A stretch of DNA of 64,000 nt, taken from positions 1 to 64,000 of the forward strand of contig MESD01000021.1 of NCBI GenBank assembly GCA_001770815.1, written 5' to 3'. Source of the stretch: Burkholderiales bacterium RIFCSPHIGHO2_12_FULL_69_20 (GTDB taxonomy: Bacteria; Pseudomonadota; Gammaproteobacteria; Burkholderiales; Burkholderiaceae_C). Within the stretch, counting starts at the first letter, position 1. Each line of letters begins with the position of its first letter. This document shows positions 17,735 to 26,292 of this stretch, piece after piece. A program made the position numbers and the translations under genes. Under the pieces are notes generated by a model, which saw only the letters and a program-made list of their open reading frames with translations, did not search any database and was not told the DNA's origin.

Positions 17735-20446
17735 TCAAAGCTGCCTGATCTTTGCCAGCGCGTCAGACAGGCGCTCGGCCCCATCGATGGGGTTGTTTTC
17801 GAACACCATCATGTAGCGGTAGTCCTGGCCGGCCTTGGCTTGCCACAGCTTGCCCAGCTTCAGCTTCAGTTCCGAATCGGTGTTGTCGCGGTCATCACCC
17901 TTGGTCTCCAGCGCGATGATCCGGCCGGCCTTGGTCTTCACGATGAAGTCGGGGTAATGGTTCAGAAAACCGTTGATCCGGAAGCCCTTGCCGCGCGAAC
18001 CATTGCGGTGCCACCACTGCACGCTGTCGAGATTGGCCACATCGTTGATCAGCCGGCGCTCGAAATCGCCCATGGCAGCCTCGGTCACATACAAGCTCTT
18101 CGGCACTGCCGATGCGTTGGCGCTCGGCGTGATCGACTCGGGCAGTGCATAGCTTGGTTGCACAGCGATCCGGTCCACGTCCAGCCGGTCGGTGAAGGTC
18201 TTCATCGCGTGGGTGTTGGCCAGCGTCGTGATCTTCTGCTTGATCTTGCGCACGTAGGCCACGTCGCGTTCGATGCAATCGCGAACTTGCTCGGCGTTCA
18301 TGCCGGTCACCACACGGCGGATGTACTCCTTCACCTCGGGGTCGGTGATCGGGTACAGATTGCCCACCAGTTCGGCCAGCCGTGACACGAGGTTCATCAC
18401 CTGGCTCTCGCGCGACAAGGCCAGCAGGTAGCTGGTAAACCGGGCCCGCTCGCGTGCTGCCAACTTGAAGGCGCGCGGCGCGTAGTTCTCGTCGCCCAAT
18501 TGCTCCAGATCCACGCGGTAGACCTCGGACTCGACATCCTCGAACGAGATCGTCGCGTCTGCCTGCGACAAGCGGAAGTCCTTCAGCAGTTCCTCGCGCT
18601 CGAACAATTGATACGGCTGGTCCTCCTCGAAGAAGCCGCCGTTTTGCACCCGGATGAAGAACTGTGGCAGACGAATCGCCAACGCCTCTTCGCGGAAGAT
18701 GTCTTTGACCTGGTGGCGGTTCATCTTGTCTTCCAGCTCCGCTGATACATCGTCGTTGCTGGCTTGCGCCTTTGCCTCGAAAGCTTGGCTTGCAGCCAGT
18801 GCATCGGCCTGGAGTTGTGCCACAAAGGCCGCACCGGCGTGGCCCTGGCCTGAGGATGCGGCGGTGGCGGCCGAGGCGTCGGCTTGCCAGTCAGGCGGCA
18901 CGCAGCTCGCGTCCAACTCGCCGACGCGTTCGGCGTCGGTCTCGGCGGCGGGCTGGTCGAACAGGCCGCCCAAAGGCAGCTGTGCATCGCCGGCTGCACC
19001 CGTCCGCGCCGCGCTGCCAGCACCCGAGCCGGGCAAACCCACGTCGATGGCGCGATAGTCCTTGTCGGAGAAGCCGGCACGGTTCAGGCCCTTCACCACG
19101 TTTTGCAGCGTGTCCATGAAGCGGTTGCTGGCGGTGAACACGTAAGACAGGTTCAGTAGGTCGTGGCCGTGCTGCTGCACATGGGGCATGCGCAGCACAC
19201 GGCCCAGAATCTGCTCCACGTCCACCGCCGAAGTCTTGTCGGCCAGCGATGCCAGGATGTAGGCAAACGGGCAGTCCCAGCCCTCCTTGAGGGCGTTCAC
19301 GGTGATGATGTAGCGCACCGGGCAATCCCGGCTCATCAGGTCAACCCCCTTCAACTCGTTGATGTCGGCGGTCTTGATCCTGATCTGATCCTCAGGAACC
19401 TTCCACTCGACCAATTGCTTGCGAATCTTCTCGAAGGTGGTGTTGTCGTCGTCGGTACGCGGCTGGGCCTGAAACAGCACGATGGGGCGGATGTACCTGC
19501 CGCCGGCGACTTGCTCCGCGATCGCCAACTCTTCGAGTTGCCGGCGCAGGATCAGCGCCGACTCGATGACCTCGTTCTTGCTGCTGCGGTTGGCCACTAT
19601 CACTGGCAACTTCACCATGTGCTGCTTCTTCAGCGCCAGCACGTCGACGTAGCTGATGATGTTGCTGTTGTTGCGCGGTGTGGCGGTCAGGTCGAGGATG
19701 AAGTCCGGATTCAGGTTCTTCATCATCTCCACCGACAACAGGCTCTCGGCGTTGTGGCTCTCGTCGACCACCACCACCGGCCGCAGCCGCCGTATCACAT
19801 TGATCAGCGCCGAGGCGTCGTGCTCGGGCAGCAGCCATTCGCCGCTGTCGCCGGCATCCAGGCCCGCGTCGGGCTGCAGGAATGACGCGAGGTTGCCGTT
19901 CTCCTGAAAGATCTTGCGGTCTTCCTTGTTCCTGGCACGCAGCGAGTCGAAGCTCATCACCACGATGGACAACTGTGCTTGTGCCGTGTCATACGAAAAG
20001 CCGGCGCCCATCAGCAGGTCGCGCTTCTCGTACACCGCCACCCGGTGCCTGAACAACTGATCCAGCCGCTTGCGGTAGGGGTGCTCCGGGCTGCTCAGGG
20101 CCTTGACCGTCTGGTCCAGGATGGTCAGCGAGGGCACCAGCCACACCACCATCTTGGGCCGTCTGGGGGCACGTTTGGCCAGCGCGCTGAACACGGTGTC
20201 CAGCGCATTCACGGCGATGAAGGTCTTGCCACCCGCGGTGGGCACCTTGGCGCAGATGTGCGGCACGCCGGGCACGGTGTTCTTGTAGGGCGCCATGCCA
20301 GCCTGGCTGCCGTCGCTGTCCACCCGAACGCCCTTGCCGGCCCAGTAGTGCCTGAAGGCCTGCGCCAGGTCGCGTGTGCCGTCGAGCACCTCGAGGTAAG
20401 CGGCCAGATCGGCCAGCACCCGGGCCTGGTAGTCCTTCAGTTCCAT
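17735..20446 (-). CDS. res: Type III restriction endonuclease Res subunit (DEAD-like helicase plus PD-(D/E)XK nuclease)
   Basis: This 903-residue protein is the ATP-dependent cleavage subunit of a type III restriction-modification system. Superfamily 2 helicase motifs are present: VPTAGGKT (motif I, residues 68-75), DESHN (motif II, 228-232), LTATPRN (motif III, 253-259), and a C-terminal core with [13 protein letters not shown] and QILGRVLRM (motif VI). A nuclease motif of the PD-(D/E)XK type is visible near the C-terminus: Asp833 in YPDFIV, then Glu847 and Lys849 in IALETKGDD. All catalytic residues are therefore present. It overlaps the DUF2442 gene by 10 nt and is last in the operon. It acts with Mod; Res requires two inversely oriented unmethylated sites in the known type III enzymes. 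Confidence 0.93.
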   Translation of the reverse strand: MELKDYQARVLADLAAYLEVLDGTRDLAQAFRHYWAGKGVRVDSDGSQAGMAPYKNTVPGVPHICAKVPTAGGKTFIAVNALDTVFSALAKRAPRRPKMVVWLVPSLTILDQTVKALSSPEHPYRKRLDQLFRHRVAVYEKRDLLMGAGFSYDTAQAQLSIVVMSFDSLRARNKEDRKIFQENGNLASFLQPDAGLDAGDSGEWLLPEHDASALINVIRRLRPVVVVDESHNAESLLSVEMMKNLNPDFILDLTATPRNNSNIISYVDVLALKKQHMVKLPVIVANRSSKNEVIESALILRRQLEELAIAEQVAGGRYIRPIVLFQAQPRTDDDNTTFEKIRKQLVEWKVPEDQIRIKTADINELKGVDLMSRDCPVRYIITVNALKEGWDCPFAYILASLADKTSAVDVEQILGRVLRMPHVQQHGHDLLNLSYVFTASNRFMDTLQNVVKGLNRAGFSDKDYRAIDVGLPGSGAGSAARTGAAGDAQLPLGGLFDQPAAETDAERVGELDASCVPPDWQADASAATAASSGQGHAGAAFVAQLQADALAASQAFEAKAQASNDDVSAELEDKMNRHQVKDIFREEALAIRLPQFFIRVQNGGFFEEDQPYQLFEREELLKDFRLSQADATISFEDVESEVYRVDLEQLGDENYAPRAFKLAARERARFTSYLLALSRESQVMNLVSRLAELVGNLYPITDPEVKEYIRRVVTGMNAEQVRDCIERDVAYVRKIKQKITTLANTHAMKTFTDRLDVDRIAVQPSYALPESITPSANASAVPKSLYVTEAAMGDFERRLINDVANLDSVQWWHRNGSRGKGFRINGFLNHYPDFIVKTKAGRIIALETKGDDRDNTDSELKLKLGKLWQAKAGQDYRYMMVFENNPIDGAERLSDALAKIRQL

Positions 20447-20706
20447 GCGGGCTGTTCCCGCACCGGCGTCATTTCTGCCAGCAAGGTCTCGGGGGCGATG
20501 TCCTGTCCATGCGGCCAGGTCAGCGCACCCAGGAGCACGTTCACGCGGTTGAAGTAGCCCTCGTCCTTCAGTTCGCGGAAGACGCCATGGTCAAGGTACG
20601 GCGTCAGGTCGAAGATGCCGCGCCGGCCGTCCTCGGTTTCGACGTAGAGGCGGTGGTCGGGCAGGGGTTTGACGGTCTTCACATCCCAGTGCATGGCAGG
20701 CCTCAC
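20437..20706 (-). CDS. DUF2442 small protein within restriction-modification operon
   Basis: This 89-residue protein carries the DUF2442 fold pattern: WDVKTVKPLPDHRLYVETED, RRGIFDLTPYLDHGVFRELKD and YFNRVNVLLGALTWPHGQDI. A start at the second Met, residue 5, is possible. It overlaps the preceding DUF4160 gene by 4 nt and the following res gene by 10 nt, so it is translationally coupled to both. The function of DUF2442 is not established. DUF4160/DUF2442 pairs occur together widely, from memory, and toxin-antitoxin behaviour is one guess; control of Res expression is another, given the position. Confidence 0.88.
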   Translation of the reverse strand: MRPAMHWDVKTVKPLPDHRLYVETEDGRRGIFDLTPYLDHGVFRELKDEGYFNRVNVLLGALTWPHGQDIAPETLLAEMTPVREQPAWN

Positions 20707-20975
20707 AAAGGTTCGATCTTGTAGGGCAGTTCGCCGCTGGCGGCCAACGCCCAGTCGGCGACCAGTTCGTCGCGGTGCAATTCAATCCAGGCCTGAACCA
20801 GGCGCAGTTGCTTGCGCGGCAACTCGCCAGCCAGTACCTCGCCATCGGCAATGCCCACCGACGCCTCGAACTCGGCATAACGGGCGTGGATATGCGGCAG
20901 GTGGTGGTGCTGGTTGTCCAGCAGATACAGCCGGATGATGATGCCGTAGAACATCGAGATCACGGGCATGGACAC
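20703..20975 (-). CDS. DUF4160 small protein within restriction-modification operon
   Basis: This 90-residue protein matches the DUF4160 pattern: MPVISMFYGIIIRLYLLDN, HHHLPHIHARYAEFEASVGI, DGEVLAGELPRKQLRLVQAW and IELHRDELVADWALA. The conserved His-rich segment (HHHLPHIHARY) is intact. It starts 6 nt after the mod stop and overlaps DUF2442 by 4 nt, so it belongs to the same transcript. A start at the second Met (20969) is as likely as 20975. Function is unknown. Confidence 0.88.
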   Translation of the reverse strand: MSMPVISMFYGIIIRLYLLDNQHHHLPHIHARYAEFEASVGIADGEVLAGELPRKQLRLVQAWIELHRDELVADWALAASGELPYKIEPL

Positions 20976-20981
20976 ACTCCT

Positions 20982-22592
20982 TCAAAAGCGCGTGATGTCG
21001 CGCGGAATCTTCTTGAAGATGATGCCGTGCCGGGCCATGAAGGCGGCCGACAGCAGGCAGCGGTCGGCATAGATGATCACCGTGGACGGCTTGCCGGCGC
21101 CGGTGTTGCCGCCGAAGCGCAGCCCGGCCAGAAAGTCCATGTCCAGGCTGGTGGTGCGGTCGGGCTCGTAGTGGAAGAACCAGGCCGTTTCGCGGTTCAG
21201 GCCCAGCAGATAGGGGCTGTGCAGGTTTTCGGTCGATGCACGATCCGCGGCCGGGATGCCTTCGCTGTAGGCCACATAGCCCCGGATGGCCTCGGTGCCG
21301 ACTTCCTCGTTGAGGTTGTCGTCGGGCAAGAACATCGGTTCGCCGACGGTGTAGAAGTCGAAGCCGCCGCCGAGGCCTTGGATCGCCTTTTGGCCCTCAC
21401 CGTAGCCAATGATCACCCGTCGGACCCGCTCGGCGGTCAAAGTCTCGGCATAGTTCTCGGTCTCGATCATCACGAAGCGCCGAGTCCCCGAGTCTTGCGC
21501 GTTCAACCTGAGCACTGCGTGCCCCGTCGTACCTGAGCCAGCGAAGGAATCCAGCACGATGTCGTTTGCCGATGCTGCAATCTGGATGACCCGCTCGATC
21601 AATGCGCTGGGCTTCGGCGTATCGAATGACGCAGCGCCGGCAAAGATCGCGCGCTGCTCGTTCTTCGACGAGCGATTACTACCCACCGCCTCCTTGGTCC
21701 AGAGCGTGCGCGGAACCAGGTCTGCGACCTCCTTCAAGTAGCGTTTGATGCTGGGGCGCGCTTCGCCGGTTGGTCCCCACCATATTCGGCCTTCGTCATC
21801 CAATTCCCTCAGCTTCTCCTCAGACACCCGCCAGTAGCGACCTGCCGGGGGCGAAAACTCCCGGCCGGTTGGCCCCGCTATCGTGAATAGACCCTTTGAA
21901 TATGGCTTGTTGGCAAAGGGATCGCCCGGAATCCAAGGGCCGCGCTCGTCATCGTCTTGGTTCTGATAGATCGCGTCCGACTCTTCGTTGCGCGGTAGGC
22001 GAGTCGGCGTCCAGCCTGGCTTTTTCGAGTAAACGACGATGTAGTCGTGATCGGTCGAGAACTGGCGTGCCGAGTTTCTGGGGGAGTCTGCTTTTTCCCA
22101 GATAACTGTCGCGATGAAGTTGGCACTGCCGAATATCTCGTCCAAAAGTGGACGGAGCAATCCGGAGGCGTTGTCGTCAATCGAAACCCAAATTGACCCA
22201 TCCGCGTGCAGCAGCCGATGCAGCAGCTTCAACCGCGGATACATCATGCACAGCCACTTGTCGTGCCGCGACAGGTCTTCGCCCTCTTTGCCCACCACCT
22301 GCCCCAGCCAGCGCTTCATCTTGGGGTCGTTGACGGCATCGTTGTAGACCCAGCCCTCGTTGCCGGTGTTGTAGGGCGGATCGATGTAGATGCACTTCAC
22401 CTGGCCCTCGAACTCGGGCAGCAGGCTTTTCAGGGCTTCCAGGTTGTCGCCGTGGATGATCCGGTTGTCGGTGCTGTTGGCGGGCAGACCATCGGGCGCG
22501 GTGAAGGTCGACACCTTGTCGAGCACGCGAAACGGCACGTCGTGGTGGTGGTTCACCACCTTGTCTTTTCCTACCCAGTGCAGTGTCGGCAT
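20982..22592 (-). CDS. mod: Type III DNA adenine-N6 methyltransferase Mod
   Basis: This 536-residue protein would methylate adenine in one strand of a short asymmetric site and gives the type III complex its specificity. It is a beta-class methyltransferase: motif IV DPPY is at residues 71-74 in YIDPPYNTG, and the AdoMet motif I FAGSG is at 350-354 in LDSFAGSGTTGHAV, in the order IV then I. The target-recognition domain lies between, about residues 165-325. The DNA for this middle part has visibly lower GC (about 52-57% in sampled lines) than the rest of the window, consistent with exchange of recognition domains. Mod is first in an operon with DUF4160, DUF2442 and res. The start matches the family (MPTLHWVGKDKVV). 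No simple-sequence tract suggesting phase variation is seen in the gene. Confidence 0.94.
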   Translation of the reverse strand: MPTLHWVGKDKVVNHHHDVPFRVLDKVSTFTAPDGLPANSTDNRIIHGDNLEALKSLLPEFEGQVKCIYIDPPYNTGNEGWVYNDAVNDPKMKRWLGQVVGKEGEDLSRHDKWLCMMYPRLKLLHRLLHADGSIWVSIDDNASGLLRPLLDEIFGSANFIATVIWEKADSPRNSARQFSTDHDYIVVYSKKPGWTPTRLPRNEESDAIYQNQDDDERGPWIPGDPFANKPYSKGLFTIAGPTGREFSPPAGRYWRVSEEKLRELDDEGRIWWGPTGEARPSIKRYLKEVADLVPRTLWTKEAVGSNRSSKNEQRAIFAGAASFDTPKPSALIERVIQIAASANDIVLDSFAGSGTTGHAVLRLNAQDSGTRRFVMIETENYAETLTAERVRRVIIGYGEGQKAIQGLGGGFDFYTVGEPMFLPDDNLNEEVGTEAIRGYVAYSEGIPAADRASTENLHSPYLLGLNRETAWFFHYEPDRTTSLDMDFLAGLRFGGNTGAGKPSTVIIYADRCLLSAAFMARHGIIFKKIPRDITRF

Positions 22593-22652
22593 GTACTTGG
22601 TTCTAGCGGTCAGGTTCTGGCGGCAGACTTCGCGCGGCGGCCCGATGTGGCG

Positions 22653-23063
22653 TCACCTGGCCCCCGGCCACAGCCGCGCAAAGTCAAAACAAAGCTGGCG
22701 GTGATGCCGGATGGACAGCAGGCAAACGGCGCCGCTGGCCTGCGTGGTTGCATCCACTACCGTGTAGAGCATCAGGTAGTCGCCATGCAGGTATTCACGC
22801 AAGGCATCCGGGGCGCCGGCCGTGAACTGATCGGCGATCGCTGCCAACTGGGCCAGCGCTTCGACCGATTGCGGCGGGTTGGCCAGGTAGCGCCGGCCGA
22901 TGCGCGGGAATCGCCGCAGGTTGGGGATGACCTTGGCGCGCAATTCGTCCAGCAGTTTGTCGAAGGCAAAGCCCGCATCGGCCGCCACCAGAAACGCCTC
23001 AATGGCGTCCAGGCGCTCCAGAAAACTGGCGGTCAGCTCGACCCGGTAAAGCCGGTCAGCCAC
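22653..23063 (-). CDS. ParE-family toxin of a toxin-antitoxin pair
   Basis: This small protein of about 136 residues belongs to the RelE/ParE superfamily. The core reads VELTASFLERLDAIEAFL, FAFDKLLDELRAKVIPNL, RRFPRIGRRYL and, at the C-terminus, LYTVVDATTQASGAVCLLSIRHHRQLCFD, which is the usual ParE strand ending in a basic RHHRQ. ParE toxins act on DNA gyrase; whether this one does is inferred. I chose the GTG start at 23063 because it overlaps the antitoxin stop by 8 nt and puts the ParE fold at the N-terminus. The ATG at 23141 would add 26 residues read from inside the antitoxin gene. It lies 60 bp upstream of mod on the same strand. Confidence 0.85.
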   Translation of the reverse strand: MADRLYRVELTASFLERLDAIEAFLVAADAGFAFDKLLDELRAKVIPNLRRFPRIGRRYLANPPQSVEALAQLAAIADQFTAGAPDALREYLHGDYLMLYTVVDATTQASGAVCLLSIRHHRQLCFDFARLWPGAR

Positions 23064-23391
23064 GCGCGTCAGTGGGCTCGGTCGGGCTGGAAGCCTGGGC
23101 AGCCGCCGCGCGGCGTTTCTGAATCCGGCCGATGGCGTCATCGGCCTCGACGCTGCGGCCGGCCGCGATGTCGGCCAGGCCGCGTTGCGCGTCGGCGATC
23201 AGCAGCAGGTGGATGCGCTCGCGCTCCAGGCGGTGGTAGTAGTCCAGCCGGTCGGCGTCGATCAGCGCGACGTAGCTCTCACCGTTCTTGGTGATGATCT
23301 TCTCGGCGCCGGCCTTGGCCTGATCGGCCAGCTCGGACAAGTTGGCGCGCGCCTGGGTGAAAGGCACCACATCGCTGGTTGAAAAGCCCAT
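23056..23391 (-). CDS. Phd/YefM-family antitoxin
   Basis: This 111-residue protein has the Phd/YefM N-terminal fold (VVPFTQARANLSELADQAKAG, then EKIITKNGESYVALIDADR), which forms the DNA-binding dimer that represses its own operon. A C-terminal part of about 60 residues (YYHRLERERIHLLLIADAQ, then a disordered Ala/Arg/Pro-rich tail) should wrap the toxin. ATG 23391 is used because it starts the domain (MGFSTSDVVPF) and has an AAGGAG-like ribosome-binding site upstream; a start 21 codons earlier is less likely. It is the first gene of the toxin-antitoxin operon, and readthrough into mod is possible. Confidence 0.9.
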   Translation of the reverse strand: MGFSTSDVVPFTQARANLSELADQAKAGAEKIITKNGESYVALIDADRLDYYHRLERERIHLLLIADAQRGLADIAAGRSVEADDAIGRIQKRRAAAAQASSPTEPTDARG

Positions 23392-23461
23392 GAGCGGCTC
23401 CTTTGGGAGGGGGTGGCAGAATTCTGTGCAGTCTACGTCAGCAATGTGGCCCACGGGAGCG

Positions 23462-24538
23462 TCATGCGCCGCCGGCCACCAACGCGGCGATGGCTTCGCC
23501 CATCTGCGTGGTGTTGGCGCTGCCCCCCAGGTCGGCCGTGCGCGGGCCGTCGAGCAGCACCGCCTCGATGGCGCGCAGCACCGCGTCGTGCGCCTCGCGG
23601 TGGCCCAGGAAGTCGAGCATCATCGCCACGCTCCAGATCATGGCCACCGGGTTGGCGATGTTCTTGCCGTAGATGTCGGGCGCCGAGCCGTGCACCGGCT
23701 CGAACAGGCTGGGGAACTGGCGTTCCGGGTTGAGGTTGGCGCTGGGCGCGATGCCGATGGTGCCGGTGCAGGCCGGGCCCAGATCGCTGAGGATGTCGCC
23801 GAACAGGTTGGTGGCGGCCACCACGTCGAAGCGCTGCGGCTGCAGCACGAAGCGCGCGGCCAGGATGTCGATGTGCTGCTTGTCCCAGGTGACGTCGGGG
23901 TGGCGCGCGGCGGCCTCGGCGGCGCGCTCGTCCCACCACGGCATGGAAATCGCGATGCCGTTGCTCTTGGTGGCCACCGTCACATGCTTGCGTTGGCGGC
24001 TGCGCGCCAGGTTGAAGGCGTAGTTCAGCAGCCGCTCGCTGCCGTGGCGGGTGAACACGCTTTCCTGCAGCACGAATTCACGCGCCGTGCCTTCGAACAT
24101 CACGCCGCCCACCGACGAATACTCGCCCTCGGTGTTCTCGCGCACGATCAGCATGTCGATGTCGCCGGGCTTCTGATTCGCCAGCGGGCAGGGCACGCCG
24201 GGCATCAGCCGCGCCGGGCGCAGGTTGATGTACTGGTCGAACTCGCGGCGAAACTTCAGCAGGCTGCCCCACAGCGAGATGTGGTCGGGCACCACGGCCG
24301 GCCAGCCCACCGCGCCGAACAGGATGGCGTCCATGCCGCCGATCTGCGCCTTCCAGTCGTTGGGCATCATCTGGCCGTGCTGCGCAAAGTAGTCGCAGCT
24401 GGCCCACTCGATCGGGGTGAGGGCCAAAGACAAGCCGAAGCGCTTGGCTGCAACGGCGAGTACGCGCTCACCTTCGGGCATCACTTCCTTGCCGATGCCG
24501 TCGCCGGGAATGATCGCGATGCGGTGCGGGGTGCTCAT
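23462..24538 (-). CDS. ttuC: Tartrate dehydrogenase/decarboxylase, TtuC-like
   Basis: This 358-residue enzyme belongs to the isocitrate/isopropylmalate dehydrogenase family and is closest in pattern to tartrate dehydrogenase (also acts on D-malate). Motifs visible are IAIIPGDGIGKEVMPE at the N-terminus, GAVGWPAVVPDHISLWG, the substrate Arg region YINLRPARLMPGV, RENTEGEYSSVGG, and ATNLFGDILSDLGPACTG with the metal-binding Asp residues, followed by FEPVHGSAPDIYGKNIANP for the NAD site. It would convert tartrate or D-malate using NAD and Mn2+ or Mg2+. ATG 24538 is the natural start; a very long in-frame extension upstream is antisense to the next gene. Confidence 0.9.
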   Translation of the reverse strand: MSTPHRIAIIPGDGIGKEVMPEGERVLAVAAKRFGLSLALTPIEWASCDYFAQHGQMMPNDWKAQIGGMDAILFGAVGWPAVVPDHISLWGSLLKFRREFDQYINLRPARLMPGVPCPLANQKPGDIDMLIVRENTEGEYSSVGGVMFEGTAREFVLQESVFTRHGSERLLNYAFNLARSRQRKHVTVATKSNGIAISMPWWDERAAEAAARHPDVTWDKQHIDILAARFVLQPQRFDVVAATNLFGDILSDLGPACTGTIGIAPSANLNPERQFPSLFEPVHGSAPDIYGKNIANPVAMIWSVAMMLDFLGHREAHDAVLRAIEAVLLDGPRTADLGGSANTTQMGEAIAALVAGGA

Positions 24539-24731
24539 GTCGGGCCTCTGCTCACAGGGTGGGGAAACGGGGACCGGCATGCTAGACCATCCCGCACATG
24601 GGGCTGCAGTGGGGCCGCATCGCCAGCGGTGATCGGGTTCGCCCTGATCTTTGTCAATACAGGCGCATCGGCCGGCGATTAGCCTGCCGTCTGCTTTGCA
24701 CTGACCACGGCCGCCGCGCGGCTGGCGCCCC

Positions 24732-26060
24732 ATGCCGACTGCATCCGTTCTGCCCGCCGACCTGTCCGCCGATCGATCCGCCGATCGATCCGCCGATCTG
24801 CCCCCGGACGCGCCCGCTGCCATCCCCGCCTTCATGCTGCCCGCGCTGGCGGCCAGCGGCCTGAAGGCCATGACGTTGGCCGGCCGCCGGCTGCTGCCCA
24901 TCGTGCAGGGCGGCATGGGTGTGGGCATTTCGGCCCACCGCCTGGCCGGTGCGGTGGCGGCGCTGGGCGGGGTGGGCACGCTCAGCTCGGTCGATCTGCG
25001 CCGCCACCACCCCGACCTGATGGAACGCACCACCGGCCTGTCGCAGCGCACCGGCCGCGATGCCGATACCAAGCTGCAGATCGACGCCGCCAACCTCGAA
25101 GCCGTCGAGCGCGAGGTGAAGGCCGCCCGCGCTGATGCCGGGGGCCGCGGCCTGATCGCGATGAACATCATGCGGGCGGTCAGCGATTACGCCGCCTACG
25201 TCAGGCGCTCGCTCGAAGCCGGTGTCGACATGGTGGTGGTGGGCGCCGGCCTGCCACTCGACCTGCCCGACCTGGCCGCCGACCACCCCAAGGCGCTGCT
25301 GGTGCCGATCCTGTCGGATTCGCGCGGGGTGTCGCTGATCGTCAAGAAGTGGGAGCGCAAGAAGCGCCTGCCCGATGCCATCGTCATCGAGCACCCGCGC
25401 CTGGCGGCCGGCCACCTGGGTGCGGCGAAGATCGCCGATCTGAACGACCCGCGCTTCGACTTCGACCGGGTGATCCCCGAATCGCTCGAATTCCTGCGCA
25501 AGGCCGGGCTGGAAGGCCAGATCCCGCTGATCGCCGCCGGCGGCATCCGCAGCAACGAGGACATCGCCCGCATCCAGGGGCTGGGCGGGGCCGGGGTGCA
25601 GCTGGGCACGCCGTTCGCCGTCACCATCGAATGCGACGCCAGCGAGGGCTTCAAGCACGTGCTGGCCGAGGCCCGCGACGAAGACCTGGTCGAGTTCACC
25701 AGCGTGGCCGGCCTGCCGGCGCGCGCGGTGGCCACGCCCTGGCTCAAGGCCTACCTGAAGATCGAGCCCAAGCTGCAGGCCGTGGCCCATGCCAAGAGCC
25801 GCTGCACCAAGGCCTTTGACTGCCTGGCCCAGTGCGGCCTGCGCGACGGATTCAAGGACTGGGGCCAGTTCTGCATCGACAACCAGCTTGCCGCCGCGCT
25901 GCGCGGTGATCTGAAGAAAGGCCTGTACTTCCGCGGCCGCGGCGCGCTGCCCTTTGGCAGCCAGATCCGCAGCGTGCGTGAGCTGGTCGAGCGCCTGCTC
26001 ACGCCGGGCCTGCCGCAGCCGCAGTCCTTGCGCGCGCTGGCCCACGCCCTGCCGGCCTGA
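24732..26060 (+). CDS. Nitronate monooxygenase-like FMN oxidoreductase
   Basis: This TIM-barrel FMN enzyme has 442 residues from ATG 24732, or 408 from ATG 24834. The first 34 residues are low complexity, with a DRSA repeat coded by three tandem 12-nt units at 24765-24800, and the family core begins around LPIVQGGMGVGISAHRLAGA. Further signatures are VVVGAGLPLDLPDL, IPLIAAGGIRSNEDIARIQ and GAGVQLGTPFAVTIEC, which bind FMN phosphate. Cys residues appear in the C-terminal region KSRCTKAFDCLAQCGLRDG. Related enzymes oxidise alkyl nitronates or act as enoyl reductases. The substrate is unknown. Confidence 0.85.
   Translation: MPTASVLPADLSADRSADRSADLPPDAPAAIPAFMLPALAASGLKAMTLAGRRLLPIVQGGMGVGISAHRLAGAVAALGGVGTLSSVDLRRHHPDLMERTTGLSQRTGRDADTKLQIDAANLEAVEREVKAARADAGGRGLIAMNIMRAVSDYAAYVRRSLEAGVDMVVVGAGLPLDLPDLAADHPKALLVPILSDSRGVSLIVKKWERKKRLPDAIVIEHPRLAAGHLGAAKIADLNDPRFDFDRVIPESLEFLRKAGLEGQIPLIAAGGIRSNEDIARIQGLGGAGVQLGTPFAVTIECDASEGFKHVLAEARDEDLVEFTSVAGLPARAVATPWLKAYLKIEPKLQAVAHAKSRCTKAFDCLAQCGLRDGFKDWGQFCIDNQLAAALRGDLKKGLYFRGRGALPFGSQIRSVRELVERLLTPGLPQPQSLRALAHALPA
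24765..24800 (+). repeat. Three tandem 12-nt repeats
   Basis: The unit TCCGCCGATCGA occurs twice and a third copy ends in TG instead of GA. The repeats code for SADRSADRSADL at the N-terminus of the nitronate-monooxygenase-like protein, upstream of its conserved domain. As the unit is a multiple of three, copy-number change would not shift the frame. Confidence 0.8.
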
Positions 26061-26292
26061 GGGCCGGCCACCGTTGCCTTGCCGTGCGAGGCCGGTCGAC
26101 GGGGCCCTCGGGGCGCCGTCGCTGGCGCTCAGGCGTGGGCGTGCGCGGGCGCGGGCGCACCGCGGCGCGGGCTGACCCCACCCAGGCTGGCGGGTCCGCA
26201 CGCCGGGTGAGCGCCGCCGTTGAGCACCGGTGACAGGTCGGCAGGGCGGCTTGTGGCAGACTCTGCCAATCATCACACCATTGAGACCCGCC

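Noticed and set aside
21480-22240. Frameshift or phase-variable repeat in the lower-GC part of mod
   Set aside because: The frame is continuous and no long simple repeat is present; only the base composition differs.
23462-25171. Long upstream extension of the tartrate dehydrogenase frame
   Set aside because: The part before ATG 24538 runs antisense through the nitronate-monooxygenase-like gene and is low complexity; the family starts at MSTPHRIAIIPGDG.
26061-26292. Hidden gene in the 230-bp spacer before the first SDR
   Set aside because: Frames there are short, GC-driven and lack start signals or motifs; nothing else was visible.
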